Source of the DNA: Apiospora phragmitis
Taxonomy: Eukaryota; Ascomycota; Sordariomycetes; Amphisphaeriales; Apiosporaceae
Reading direction: 5' to 3'
Assembly (NCBI GenBank): GCA_038363925.1
Contig: JAQQWL010000002.1
Coordinates: 3,782,001 to 3,846,000 of the forward strand
Length of the DNA stretch: 64,000 nt
Part shown: piece by piece, positions 21,587 to 34,448 of the stretch
How the letters are laid out: every line of letters begins with the position of its first letter
How positions within the stretch are numbered: the stretch's first letter is position 1
The notes under the pieces: generated by a model
The model's input: the letters and a program-made list of their open reading frames with translations, nothing else
Told to the model about the DNA's origin: nothing
Database searches by the model: none
Translations under genes and position numbers: made by a program

Positions 21587-24498
21587 TCACCACAACTGAC
21601 AAGTTGGCTGCTTCGTGGGGCAATCAAAAGCCTCCAGGAACGATCTTTGATTTGCCAGAGTCCCGAGTATTCGTGCGAATGGAGGGGAATGAATATCGGC
21701 AAAGGTTCGTAATACCGCATAATTCTCTCGGATATTCTGGCACCAGCCTGCGTCGAGTTATATGTTAGCCAACGAGCCCCCTATCATCTTGGCCATAGCA
21801 GTGAGAAGAGGAATGGCGTTGGATTACCTTGCGCGAAAGCGACATGAAACAACTGATCATGGATGAAAAAGTCAAGTCCAGGTAGGCTCTGGTCTACTTT
21901 CTCTCGTTGGCGCTGCTTCCAGGCCGCGTATGCTGTTGCGACACCGCCAGCATCGGCAATGTTCTCGTTCATAGTCATTGCTCCAATCACTGGAAAATGG
22001 GAATTGGAAGGTCCCTTGACCCTGAAGCTCCCATACTGGTTAACGAAGCAGGCGGCACGCCTTGAGAATTCCTCATTGGTGTGGTTCGTCCACCAGTTGG
22101 CGTACTTGCCATGCTGGTCAAAATAATGGCCATTGTTGTCAAAGGCATGTGTTAACTCGTGGCCTACGACAGCTCCGAATGCGCCGTAAGTCATGTATGA
22201 GGGCCAGCCAACATGGAATAGTGGCTGTTGCATTATCCCTGCCGGGAAAAAGTTACGGTTTCCAACCTGAGAATCGTATAAGCCATGAACTGGAAACGCC
22301 TGTTCCTCAAAGGAGTAGAAAATATCGAACTCTCGTACTCAGAGGCCGACGACTACTTACATCGTTATAGTACGCACTGTCCTCATATGAATTGATGGAC
22401 CTGCAAGATATATACTCAATGCCTGGCCAGAGTCAAGACGACTTGTGTTGAGTAGAGCAACTTACCACAGGTTACGATCCACGGGCTTGCCGAGTGCTGA
22501 CCACGTTCTGTTGACGCGATTCGCTTTCGCCGAGACTGAATTGTCGAGAAGGGAGTTGGAGACATTGAGATTGCTATACCATCTCTTGAGGGCGGCTGGA
22601 CTCATGATCTCGGGAGATTCAGTTGGATAGCCAATATTGACGTTGGCATTGTGAGTCTTGTTGATGGCAAGGTACTTGTCAGACTCGTCCATCCAGTTCA
22701 ACCCCCGATGTTTGATGCAAACTGCTGCTTCACGTCGCTGACGATCTGTTCGGCGAACACCTTGGACTCTTCAGAGAATTTGGCCTCGAGGTAAAAGCGG
22801 CTCAAAATCCATGGGACTACTATTTTTGTATGAGAAAGACATATTTTCCAACGCTCTAGCCTCGTGTTCGGATCTTGTCCAAGGATCTTGTTGTAGGCTT
22901 GAGTGATTGGCTCTACATCAGGGCTCAGGACGTCTTCGTAGTAGCCCAGGACTGCTTTTAGAATTAGGTAGCTCTGAAGTGTACTTTTCGGAGTATTAGT
23001 GACAATCTCTGAAACTTTCGATAGGACCTCCGGGAACGCGACCAACATCGAGTCGACAGAGTAGTTGGACGGTACTAGGTTGGTCGAGGCCTAGAGGGGG
23101 TGCCAGCTTTCCAGCATTGGCAACTTTTTCGACGTGATAGGATTTCTGGCCAGTATTGGTTTCATCCGCGCATGGGAACCGGTGATTGGGTCTGCATGGT
23201 TTACCCTTCTATCTTGCTGCTGCAGCGAAGAAAAGCCCGCCCCAAGGAGACTCAATTCCAGATCAACGACGGATTTTGCAAGTCTTTCCGCCGCATCCCT
23301 CGAAGATCCGCGTGTATGCAGATTACTGAAGAGCTCCGTCACAGCCTCAACGAGTACCGGTCTAATCATACCTATAATAATCTGTAGGCCGGGCCCTGGT
23401 ACACCTGCTTCCGACTGATCCAATACAGGACTGATAGGAAGACCACCGGGCGAGGCCTGAACAATGACCGTGTCCTTACTAATGTCAGTTCTTGACCCAA
23501 GTTGGCCACGAGCTATCACTCACGGGATTTTTGTCGTCGGGACCCGTTCCTAGAGACACAAATGTCTGTACTCCCATTCTCTTCAGCAGTAGAATGGTTT
23601 CGCTTAGCGCAGCATAATCCTGCTTCCCAAACTTGTCATCGTCGCACTCTGCCACTGGGAAAGAGTCGGCAACGGTCTGGACTAGGTGTACAAGTGGCTG
23701 CACACCGAGCTCTCGAAGGACCGTCTCATCCATGCAAGTATTGTACACCCCTTGCATCATATCAAAGTTTTCCTCATCAGTCAACATGGCTTCTGCTGGC
23801 AGTCGCGCAGGAGAAGATGCCGTTCGCTAAGGACTGTTAGCAGCTATAAGTCTCGTATTCAATCTATTTAGCTCTTACCTTGGATTTGCGAGGATACGGC
23901 GACTCAAGAATATGTCGCATGATCGTATCGTCCATGACAGCCATAGTCCCATATGTTGACAAATCGGCACGATCATTTGGAATGTGTTCGGAGCTGTAAA
24001 ACCCACCACACGCCAATTCATCAAAATGAGTACAGGCATCTATAGTGGTATAGTTGGGCGATAGTTTTGCTAGCAAGCTTCAGTAATAGAAGATAGATCA
24101 TCAGTGGGCGTGGGACCTTACGGAGGATGCGAGATGCGGCTTCCAAGCAATCAGGCGTCATGCTCAGTGAGGCAGCCATCTTTTTTCGTGCCCTTGAGAC
24201 GGGATAGAACTGTCGTATGCTTCTCGTCAGCGCGGCCGACCTGGGTTATACATGTATATAGTGTGGAAACATATGGGGGAAACAAACCTCCGCTAAGTAT
24301 CAGGATCGCAACGAAAGCGACGAGTAGAATCATGCTGGCAACGAGCGAAACCCAGCGACGACGTCTCCAGGTCTTAACTTGTTGATCTGTCTGGATAGAA
24401 TCCCCAGAAGCGCCTGCCTCTTGGTCCTGTGCTTCACAACGCCGGCCGAGCAAAGGCGCGGCCTCGTCACGCGTTGCCGGAGGATCTGGATCGGCCAT
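21587..24498 (-). CDS. M13 (neprilysin-like) metallopeptidase, frame-disrupted
   Basis: Type II membrane zinc endopeptidase of the M13 family. The start ATG at 24498 is followed by a short cytosolic tail with EAAPLLGRR, an Arg run and one membrane segment (residues about 48-70). Exons by splice sites: 24498-24288, 24209-24122, 24069-23879, 23826-23524, 23474-22466, 22400-22361, 22305-21828 and 21747-21587. Zinc and catalytic motifs are intact: GHELTHAFD (HExxH) and ENIADAGG (third ligand Glu). FFPAGIMQQP and the C-terminal CQLW match the family. Three breaks remain. The first two exons disagree in phase; a TAG lies at 23093-23091; and a shift is needed at a G run near 22705-22701, between FASNI and LNWMDESDKY. 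The two shifts cancel, so total exon length is divisible by three. It is either a pseudogene or a good gene with sequence errors; the TAG could also mark an unrecognised intron. Confidence 0.8.
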
Positions 24499-26589
24499 AG
24501 CAAGCCAATGTACTCAAGACCAGCGATGTAAGTCAATGTGGCGAAGGATGCAATATGGAAACTACCAACAGAATAGCACGATAAAGAGAGAAAATGATGA
24601 TGTTTGGTGACCGTGATGTAATACGAAGATTGGGAAGAGTCTGGAGAGTCAACAACCATAGCGAAGAGAGCGGAGTCTACCTATCTACATACCTACAAGT
24701 ACATGTACAACACAGAGCCTAGGGCAGGTGCCTTGTGGTCCAACTTCCCCAAGATGTGGTTCCTATTAGTGAACTGCATGCACGTGCAATCACATAGTAG
24801 GTTAGGAAGGCTCGGCACGAACAACCTAGTCATTCCATCATCCCATTGAAAAGGCGGGGGGAATTTGGGGGTAAGTGGGAAGCCCTCAAATGCTGCTTGT
24901 CTACTTCCCGATAAGGCACCTACTCGACGAGCTCCTTGCATATATGATGAATGACGGTGGTTCATAAGACAGAAAGTCTCAAAATTCAAATCTGGTTAGA
25001 ATATGCTATCTTACCGGACATTGATTCCGCCGATTTCACCATTTCACCATTTTCCGGATTCCACGAATTGGCAATTCGACGAACGCGATATACGAAATAT
25101 TCAAATACATAATTAACCTTTATTCTAGCCAGCTAACCCTACCTAATTACTTAATCGCTAACCACTAACCACTAACCGGTGCGATAGGAAATGCGATAAA
25201 AGGGTATAATCAAAAGTAATAAGGGCGCTATAGTTACAGGGCATATGCGTGCAGGATAGGGTGCAGCACGGTGGGAGGTGCCGAGCCAGATTTGCGGTCT
25301 AGCCAGATTTGAATTTTGAGACTTTCTGCCTTATGAACCACCTTAATAAATGTAGATGTCTTGTTGCACCCAGGGAAAAGGGATATAGATCTGTAGGTCT
25401 TATACTAGCCGTGTAAGTGACGACTTTATGTGCGTTTGAAGCATCCGTTGGCCGGAAGATATGTACGGTATGCAATAACAGAAGCACCGACCGGCGCTCA
25501 CTACCAAAGAGTCAACCTCTTCAACGGCAACCCAGAAGCCGACCGCTCCCACCTCTTTTCAACCGGACCCTACCTTGACCCAGGAAGATTTAATTAGTCG
25601 CCTACGAAGAAGGTACGCCTCCCCAACAGGAACCTTGGAAAGAGAGGTCCTCACGTAGCACGTACACGTAAGAGGTAACTCTGCACCACTCGTACCACCC
25701 GCCGGGCGAGTCTCTCAGGCATTACCGAGGCTCTGCTGAGTGCGACGTCAACTCTCAGAAGCTTCCACTTGTTAAGCCAAACATACCTAGGTAGTACACC
25801 TTTCAGGTAATCCTTTTCCCGACTCACTAGGGTACCAGGCACCAACCGTTGGCGCACAGGAGACTTGCAACTCCTGACCACCTTGGCCAACACCAACCAA
25901 GCCTTAGGTCGTTTGGCCGGATAACCGAAGCCCCCTGTGCGCCATCGTTAAGATTATATACGAAAAAGCGCTTCCGGTGCCGCAACCGGGCACGAAGAAC
26001 GTGAGCACAGAGTGAGTGATGGCTGGCGGCCCTGATGAGTATATATCCCACCCTGCCAAATCTACCAGCCCACAGATCCTCACTTTCGAACAAGAGCCGT
26101 CAGAAGCGCGCTCCCCTAATTCGTAGTTTTTCCCCTGATCTCGGTTGGACACAGCCGGTTGCCGCACCTACCCGTGTAACCAGAAACACTGGAATTTCGC
26201 GGTGTTGGCACCACAGCCCGGAGACGGGGTGAATCGTGGACAGGGTTGAACAAGACCACGTAAAGTGTAGTAAGTCATTGGGTTCGACTCCGTATTCGTA
26301 TCATCTCATTGCTCTTTCGGTTCTGGACTCCCGATATCATGCTCTGTTAGATCATGTCCACTAACATGAGTTCCAATCTCGCCGCACGTCATAATGTAGG
26401 ATTCTCAAGAGAATGGGGTATGAAGCCTTCGTATTCAAACACAGTACTTATAGGCGACCGTGCATCCTGTGGAATGGGGTATATTGCGCAAAAATCCATA
26501 CAGTCGTCATGTAGCTATGCATCAAGTCCATTCGTAAGCTGCAATCCTTGAACCTCGAATTGCAGGACTGCTCAATCCATGTAAGCATA
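24499..26589. other. Intergenic region with TIR element and degenerate sequence
   Basis: Two kilobases without a supportable gene. It contains a 387-bp element with terminal inverted repeats (24956-25342). The stretch 25450-26580 has only short interrupted frames and resembles degraded sequence, but I could not identify a transposon protein in it. Confidence 0.45.
24956..25342. mobile_element. 387-bp MITE-like element with 45-bp terminal inverted repeats
   Basis: The left arm 24956-25000 (starting GGTGGTTCATAAG) is repeated in inverted orientation at 25298-25342 (ending CTTATGAACCACC) with two differences, both transitions. The interior is AT-rich and non-coding, with repeated CTAACCA units near 25155-25178 and a duplicated GCCAGATTT next to the right arm. 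Size, long TIRs and lack of an ORF fit a non-autonomous DNA transposon (MITE) or relic. I see no convincing target-site duplication, so exact ends and superfamily are uncertain. Confidence 0.65.
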
Positions 26590-27623
26590 TTAAGACTGGG
26601 CCCCCAGCACGGCGAGCTGGTCGGCTGCCACATTTCCAGCATCATCGGCATGACCCTTGATCCACTGGAACAGTGTATTCGTGCCGAGAGCGTCCCTATC
26701 ACAAATCTTTTCCCTGACAAGCTCAACCAGGTCTCTATTCTTCACATCATTGCCCTTGGTTTTCCAGCCATTCTTCTCCCAATTGACATACCACTCAGTC
26801 ACACAGTTGATTGCATATTTGCTGTCGGAGAAAATGCGGACGTCCTGATCGTCCGAGACCTGCTCAAGTGCGCGTAGAATGGCCGTCAACTCAGCACGTT
26901 GGTTCGTTTGTAGCTCACCCTCAAGACGTTCAGATATGTTGCTATAGTTCGTTGTTAGCCCCAAGATACACATAATGCCATGGATTCGGACGGATATACC
27001 GAGGGTCACCGGCGCCAAAGAAGACGCCAACGCCAGCAACAGCGCCGGCGCGACCGTTTGACAGACTGCTCCCATCTGTGTAGATATGTATAGTGCCGGC
27101 TTTAGAGCTACTGCCCGCTGAGCGCTTGCTTTTCTTCGCGGGTGGTTCGATGTCTTCGTCCTTGATGGATGACTGGCCGGCTTCGTTGCCATGGGTGCGG
27201 ATGTATTCGACCGCCTCGACGCGGGTGTCAAACTTCTTGTATTTGGGCCCCTTCCAGCCTTTGATGGCTTCGGCCGCGACATCCCAATCCGTGTAGATGC
27301 CGGGATCTCGCCCAATCGCTACAGCGTAAAACTTCTGCTGCTTAGTCCCATCAGTGGCAGTGGCGGTGTTTTCGCCGGCAACGAAAGACTCGGCATCTTC
27401 GAAGTTGAAAAAGGATTTATCTGGGAAGCGCCTGTCAGCTTTGCATGCATCCAAAGGGGCGGTGATGGTACAGGTCGGCGCGAGACGTACATTTGGCACC
27501 AGGGAAGCCTGCTGTCTGCGCTTGACATTCAGCCCAGGTGCCATAAACACCGGGCGACTTGCCGCAACGGACGGCATAGAATTTCTCGGCGGGGGCGTCC
27601 GCCTTGCGTTTCTTGTTAACCAT
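26590..27623 (-). CDS. Ribonuclease H1 with two hybrid-binding domains
   Basis: RNase H1 cuts the RNA strand of RNA-DNA hybrids (R-loops, primers) in nucleus and/or mitochondria. Exons 27623-27491, 27420-27000 and 26941-26590 join in phase to 301 aa. The N-terminus (MVNKKRKADAPAEKFYAV) begins a first hybrid-binding (viroplasmin-like) domain with GKSPGVYGTWAECQAQ. A second follows, with AIGRDPGIYTDWDVAAEAI and GPKYKKFDTRVEAVEYI. A KKSKR-containing linker then leads to the catalytic domain. The acidic active-site set is visible: Asp in IYTDGSSLSNG, Glu in NQRAELTAIL, Asp in IFSDSKYAI and Asp in GNVAADQLA, with the nearby His in WIKGHADD. No mitochondrial presequence is obvious. The double HBD is seen in other fungal RNH1 proteins, whereas animals have one. 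The model is clean. Confidence 0.95.
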
Positions 27624-28563
27624 TTCCGCGAGTCGCTGGTTGCTGTCGAGGAAGGCAGGGCGATCTTCAGTAGTCCATGACAAGCTGCCCGTTGCTAATC
27701 TAAATGGAGACTGAGGGCCCGCACGCGCAGGGAGCTGATATCGAGGGAGGGTTGTTTTATCCGCAGTTGGCAACGCGTGGATCCGGAATAGATTGCAGCA
27801 GCTTCTGAGTCAACCAAGTCGCATCGTCAACAGAACCTTCTACCGAAACAAAGAATAGTCAGAATCCTGCATGTCCTTATGTCAGTGCATGCTGAAGAGG
27901 TGCTGTGTTCGCGCGAAGCGTATTGCAGGCTTGTCCTTATGGCTTGCGAAAGTGAGGGGAGTTCGCATGACAGGCCAGACTGACAGGGCAACAATAACTT
28001 CTATCGCGCTGTATGCGGATATGCAGATAGCAGATAAGATTAGATAAAGCTTAGGCACTTACGGAGTACGGTGGCATCATAATAACCGGCTTAAACGCAT
28101 ATAAGTCACATATTTAGGTGCTTTACTCAACAGATATCCAATTCTTACCTGTTGCATACCTGTAGCTTGAGATGTGTAGACTCACGACACAGCCACCATC
28201 ACAATACACAGGGAGTCACACAGATGGAGGATTCGTTAGATGCAATGCGTGCTCTATTTACTGCCGGAGGGCTCATTAGAGTAGGACCCTGGCCATTGGG
28301 CCAGGTCCATCCATCTCTTTCTACCTAGTATCATGCAGGGAAACCATCAAATATCAAAGATGCCGATGCTTGGGCACAGCTCTCTAATGTAGCTAAGTGC
28401 TGCGTCCGCCATAACCTGCCAAAAACTACCATAATCGTCCAATGCAATCACCAGAATCATGCCTCTCAGGTTACCAATTCCGACAAGGGGACTACCTAAC
28501 TCCCTTGCTTGCCTCCAGAGTTTGAAATGATAAAACACCGGCGCAAGCCCAGAGCTTTAATCA
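27624..28563. other. Intergenic region between RNase H1 and Tad3 genes
   Basis: About 940 bases holding the RNase H1 promoter and the 3' region of the next minus-strand gene. No further gene or clear motif is seen. Confidence 0.5.
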
Positions 28564-30171
28564 TTAAGCATGCAGGTGGACATCAACTGGAAGTCTCTCG
28601 GATTTGTCCGTTTCCCACTCCCAGCCGAGCATGCTCCAGTTGAGCTCTTTACGCCAGTGCAACCCCAGACCGTGGCCGCCGCCACATGGGCCATGCTCAC
28701 AGCCTGCGTCTGGGCCACCGCAAAGATCCTGGGTGCGGTCCTCCGAACTCATGCCGCCAGTAAGAGGCATACGGTGACGGAAGACAATCTTGCCCATCCT
28801 TGAATGGAGAATAGCCATGGCACACATGGTACAAGGCTCATGCGTCATGTACAGCTCAAGCTCATGACAGAGGTAGCCATCGGGAGAAGGATGGTCGGCG
28901 TCGAAGACAACCTGTTCATCGCCGAGGAGAGGCCTATCTTGGAAAGCTTCAAACTCCAGGATTGGGGATGACGCCGCGGGCTCCCGCTTCTCTGACTTGA
29001 CAAGCTTTTGGGCTACCATGCTGATTGCTCGGAGTGCAGCATGCGCCATTGGGTTGCCGGTATGGCCAGTTCGCTCTTGTCGATACCAGCGGGCGTCCCC
29101 TGCAAGAGCTACAATGGACACCTTTTCTTTTTGCTCAACGGCAGTCCCTTCAGTCTGGTTGATGTTGGTGTTGTCCGATCCTGCTGCATCTACCTTCTCA
29201 AAGTCATTGCCTGATCCTGAATCCGAAGCATCGCCGAAAGCCGGCTCGAGGCCGCCGGTGCCATCTTTGTTGCCCATGTTTTCGGAGTTCGGTGCCTCGC
29301 CGCCCATCTTGCCATCTTCTGCCTTGGCTTGGTCCGGTTTGCTGTGTTCGGGTTTCCCCGGAATTGTACGCTTCACAATCACAGCACCTATGGGCTCTCC
29401 CAAGCCGGCCTTTTGTGATTTCCTGGCGATATCGTGCGCCAAGGTCATCCAAACATCAGCATCACGAGATACAACACTTGTGGTGCGGCAAATGTTGCTG
29501 GGATGGGGACCAAGTGGGTTGTTCTTGCGGTAGACAGTCTGCCAGAATTGCTGAGACCACAAATTGGCCTGGACCTGTGATGTGGGAGCTAACAGAGGAA
29601 CCGGGATCAGTCCAACGAAGAGGTCATCCCTAATGCCCGGAATCGCTGACAAGCCCCGTACGAGTTCTCCATAGTCCAACTCATCCCGAGGACCCAGTAA
29701 AATATAGAGATATTGCGACTTGCCAGTGTGGGCACCTCGTCCAGACTGGCTCTCGTTCATGAACTGATTCTTCAGATGAGGCGGTAAATCGGACGGTTTC
29801 GAGCATCGGCGCAGGTGAGGAAGGTTCTTAGCCTGATCATCACCGACCATGGCTCGGATAATGCTTTGATGAGACGGAACGTCAGTATGGTAACATCGGC
29901 CAAGCGTGCAGGGCGTTAAGCGAACCCAGAATAGGAGGCACATGGGAAAAGGCCCGCAGCTACTGGAGGGCGATGCGGCCACTTACTTGACAACATCATT
30001 GGTATGCTTCGTCGGTGCTCTCGTGACATAGGCTTGACCAATCAGGAGATTGTCTCGAAGCTCAAGGGTCGTCTTGAGCGGGACCAGCGTGCCAGTATCA
30101 ATATTTTGTGGCAGGAGCCGCTGCGAAACGGGGTCGAGCGTCTCGACAACTTCCTTCATGGAATCGCTCAT
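28564..30171 (-). CDS. TAD3: tRNA-specific adenosine deaminase subunit Tad3 (ADAT3-like)
   Basis: Non-catalytic subunit of the Tad2-Tad3 heterodimer that converts A34 to inosine in tRNA anticodons, an essential decoding step. Exons 30171-29987 and 29863-28564 join in phase (donor GTAAGT, branch ACTGAC, acceptor AAAG) to 494 aa. The N-terminal half (start MSDSMKEVVETLDPVSQR) carries the family's tRNA-binding-type region. The C-terminal half is a CDA-fold deaminase: the zinc His lies in NPMAHAALRAI and the zinc cysteines in EPCTMCAMAILHSRMGKIVF. The catalytic Glu of active deaminases (HAE) is replaced by Ala (HAA), the kind of loss expected for Tad3 rather than Tad2. An acidic Gly/Asn/Asp-rich insertion separates the halves. 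The nearest gene downstream on the same strand is RNase H1; a functional link is not evident. Confidence 0.9.
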
Positions 30172-33100
30172 AGCGGATACCTGTTAGGAGACAAGGCGTC
30201 TTGGTGATGAAAGGGGTCTTGGGTTTTTGTTGTTGATTGTGAGACAATCACCTTATCGTGGCCTGTTAGAAGTGATCTCTGAGTAGACGTGTAAGGTAGC
30301 AGTCGAGACTGGTGAGCAACAAAAAGACCTCGGGCCAATGGCAATGTTTCGGTTTCGAATATATGAGAATGCAGAACAGAACCAACTCAGACAACAAAGC
30401 GTTGAATCAATTGGACCAAAATATGAAGGGCAGTTCCAGAGCAACGAGTCGATAGTAACAGAAGATGATGAGTTGGACTCGCTAGGCCAGGTGAATCGGC
30501 GAGGGGCAGAGATATTAGAGTCTACGTACCTAAGCTTCCTACATCCGTGCTCTCTGCATTGCGGCCATGAGGAAACCAAGTAAGTAATCAAGGGCAATTG
30601 TGAGAGGGCGATGGGCTGGTGAGGAAGGAAGGATGAGTAAACTTGGGGGTGGTCGCTGAAGCCTTCTTGACAAAACGTAGACACTCCTGTCTGCTAGGAA
30701 GGAGGCGTATGTGTGTTTTTTGTAGACCGTCAAAGACAATGACAGTTCTCAGCAACGAGGCGAGTGCTTGCGATCGGAGAGGCGATCACCAAGATGCCGG
30801 CATTCGTTTCACTCGGACCTTCCTTTCCGAGAAGATGCGAGGAATATGCCGACGACAGGCTCACCTGTGGCATATAAGAAGGTGCAAGAATGGCCAAATG
30901 CAGCTCGTTCAACCAGGTCGGTTGTTTCCAGATGAAAACCCTGCGCCACCAGTCACACTGGGTTTGTTCTCTGGACCTGGGCGGTTGCAGAGATATAGAA
31001 TGACGAGAATGTGGCTGTTTTTCAGACTGGTGGGAACAAAGTCATCGTCAGATTCGGTGCCTGTTCCTAAGAAATGGGAAGTTATGGTCGGTCAGTCATG
31101 TAACTGAGGTGCCTTGTAGAGGCATGCGATTGTTGATTGATGATCGGATAAGCCAATGGTGGGGCTTATCGATAAACACTTTCTTCTGCTCTGGTCCCTG
31201 CATGAACGTTTACCTATTCGAACACGACAATTGTACGGAGTACCGGGGTCGGGTATCTCACTTCAGGTGGGGTGGGATTTACCTTGTCAAAAAGTAAACA
31301 AGCTACGCAAAAACATCCATGTCTCGTTCTCACAATTGGGTTCGAAGAAGGTATGCATCACTTCCAGTACCTGGTTCTCTCATGTTGTTTGAATTGAAAA
31401 CCTTGCTCGGCTTAACCAATGAAGGCTCCAATGTCAATGCTCTATTGCAGCGTAAACCTCGGCATCTACGCTTTCTTCACGCATACATAATCTCAATATA
31501 TACTATCAATATATACTACCAGGCGAATAGAGCAACTATGTAAATCTTAAATATGATCATTAGCCTGGCAAAGAGTGGTTTGGTGTTTTCCCGTCTCGCT
31601 GAGTTGGACGGACACGGACACCTTGTCAATCTCAGCCAGAGTGACGAATCGCTGATGTTAGATGCGTGACCGCTCACCAAAACCTCCCTTTCGTTCTCTA
31701 GGGGCCAAGGAAGCTGAGAACGCGTTGATGCATACGTGAGAGATATGTCCACCTTCTGGGCTGTCAGTGAAATCAATACTGCCTCCTTGAACCAACTCAC
31801 CTCCCTGGACGCCCGCAGATTCCGGCGACCTGCAAGATGACCACCCACTGACCTGTTCCTTCATAAGACAATCACGCAGGTGGCTTAAAGTCATTGGCTG
31901 GGTGGTCATCGTCGTTTGGAGGGTACCTTTGTTGTCGTTTTCAGACGCCACCCACAACCTTGTGTGATAGTTGACTATTCGCGGGGTAGGTATCACCAAA
32001 ACCGATTTCAAGAGTTGTGAAAAGGATATATGGTATATATGAGTTAGCACGAGGACTGCAAGCTTACCACCTGCTAGTGCAGTATGTGTCGATGAATACA
32101 CATCTAATGTAGGTACCTTTATCCGGCAGCAATCTGACAGGATCTGGTCGTACCAGACCTGGAAGATTACCGAACTAGGAAGCTCTGAATCCTTGCTGCA
32201 CGCACCACATTGTTGATTCTCAGCCTCTGATTCGTTGCAGCTGTGACTCTATGTCTAGCCTGTCTCTGCGCACTCGACTCCGTAAGCTCAAGATGCGGTT
32301 TTGTGCCCCCAAGCATGTCATGACTGCATCTTGTTCTACGAATGTTTTCCCCATCTGATCTCTTCAGGATGTGGTGTACGGGAGCTCCAGAGTCGAGCCG
32401 GTAAAGGGACAGAGGGATCTCCGGCGTAGATTGATACATGTGCATACGCCATACCAATAAAACACTTACACGAGTAGATTGAGTAGCTAGCACTATGTAA
32501 GTAGGTACATAGGCACCCATCGGGTACGTCACTGCGAATGTCTTGCATTGACCAAGTGTCGGTGGAAAAGACCTCCCTCACCCCCCTTTCTGACCGGATC
32601 TCCGAGGACTGGGTACGAGGTAGTCACTGGGTGCTTGGCAGTCGATCTCTTCAAGTGAGTACCGCCCAGGCCAAGGTTGTCTCACCTGGATCAATGATAA
32701 AACCACATTGGAAAAACGTCGTCTATTCCAAAGCCAAGCTACACTTGGCACCAAGGCACCTATTGAAATAAGTCAGGTAAGGCTTCTTTCAGGCCGTCTA
32801 GTAGCTAATCGGAGGTATTCCCGGTGATTTCTACTTGAAGCGCATGCAGTTCAATCCAATCCCGGAATTAATAGATAAGTATTTCTGATCATCCACAAAG
32901 GCCGTCATACAGGTCATTATGCATCTTTACTATCTATAGATGATACAGGTGTTCGTCCAGTAATGTTACGAAAGCGGCGAAGCAGTTGTTTGAGTTCCAT
33001 TAGAGGGAGGGATGTTTATGACTGTCCCGTTCGTGCCGGTACGCAATCCGTGCATCCCAGTCGTTAGCGCGAAGCACCCTCCCAGATTCCCCCGGCCTCC

Positions 33101-34448
33101 TCAAATTGAACCCCACGCCAAGATGAATCGGGAGTGTGCTGCGTCTCGGGACCTGAGTAATAAGATTGATTGAGTAAGATAGACAGATGTGTGCGAGTCC
33201 GCGCTGTTGGAAACGAGGCTATACTCAGAGGCACCAGTGGAAGCTATAATTGCAAGCTCCCGCACACTACCTACCTACGGTCTTGAGTTACCACCAAGGC
33301 CCTTCTGCACAGTACCCAACCAAAGCTCACGATTCCGCACAAGCACTGTCTAATCAGTATTCTTGGCGACAATTTGTCTTGCCACTGCTTCGCAACTCCC
33401 GGGCACCCAGAGCGCAGCAGCCGCCCACGGGAGTGTTCCACAGTTCTTCATTTGACTTACACGGCCCTGGCTACGTGCTGCAACCGCCTCGGAAGTCAAC
33501 CGCCTCGTTTGCGTAGGACAACAGGCAGCTGGCCAGAGGTAAATAGCGAGAAGAAACAAGACTGGTAACAGACGAGGGTTCATTGGAAAGCCAAGACGAT
33601 CACCAAGCTGCGTTCAACCTGAGCCGGGGGTTCCAACAGTCTATCTTTATCACACGTCTCAATAGTATCGAGTACTAATAGTAGCTACCACCAACCGGGT
33701 CTTACCATTTGTGTTTCCCCAAGTTTCGCCAAGACTTACAACGGACCAAACCAAACTGTTGAGGCCCGCGGGCAGATCCTGAGCTGTTGCAGACTAGAGC
33801 AACAAGCCTTGGTCAGACAGCCTCATTAGGAAACAAAACGAACGACAGCCAGGCTGCCAGGTGGACAGAAAACATTAATAAAAAAAAGCGACAGGACTGG
33901 GATCCAGTTCTGGCTGGTGATCTCCTCTCTCTGCCCCTCCAACCAAGACTGCAACTGGCTGTGGTGGATCCTCCTCATCACAAATAAACACCACCACCCC
34001 ACAACAGAACACAACCCTAGTCTTGAGTCTCGAGTTGCTTGTGCGAAGAAGGCGAGGAGTCAGAGTCTAGACATTGAATAAGAGGGTCCCTGGAGTCGTG
34101 GCCAGGAAGACTGCGACAAAGTGCAACAGTTGACTACCTGACCTCACGCCACTCGGGATAACAGGACCGAGCAGAAAGACGGACTTGTCAAATTTTCGCC
34201 GGCTCCTTTTTCTGGTTTGCCCTAGTCGCGGTCTCGCTGCTCGGAGGAAGAACGAGAAAGTGGTGCTGTCGAGTCGATTCAACCTCTCATACCTCTGTAC
34301 GCCCTGTACACCAAAGCCCGATCCCTGTCGACAAGTGGGTGGCCGCTACCGGTGCAAGCGGAGCTTTAAGTCACATCATACACACCACAGCACGGCCGAC
34401 CTTAAGTAAGGCAAGCCGCCTTTATTAGAATTTGGACCCTGGAGGAAA
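30172..34448. other. 4.3-kb intergenic region
   Basis: Upstream of both Tad3 (minus) and PFK-2/FBPase-2 (plus). No gene I can support. The last kilobase, with pyrimidine-rich patches near 34185-34260, is the probable promoter/leader of the kinase gene. Confidence 0.45.

Noticed and set aside
25130..25180. CTAACCCT/CTAACCA units resembling telomere repeats
   Set aside because: Only one unit approximates CCCTAA and the rest are CTAACCA. They lie inside the TIR element and do not form a telomeric array.
25450..26560. Possible transposon protein or structural RNA
   Set aside because: Frames are short and broken. I found no transposase or reverse-transcriptase motif and no 5S, U6 or tRNA signature.
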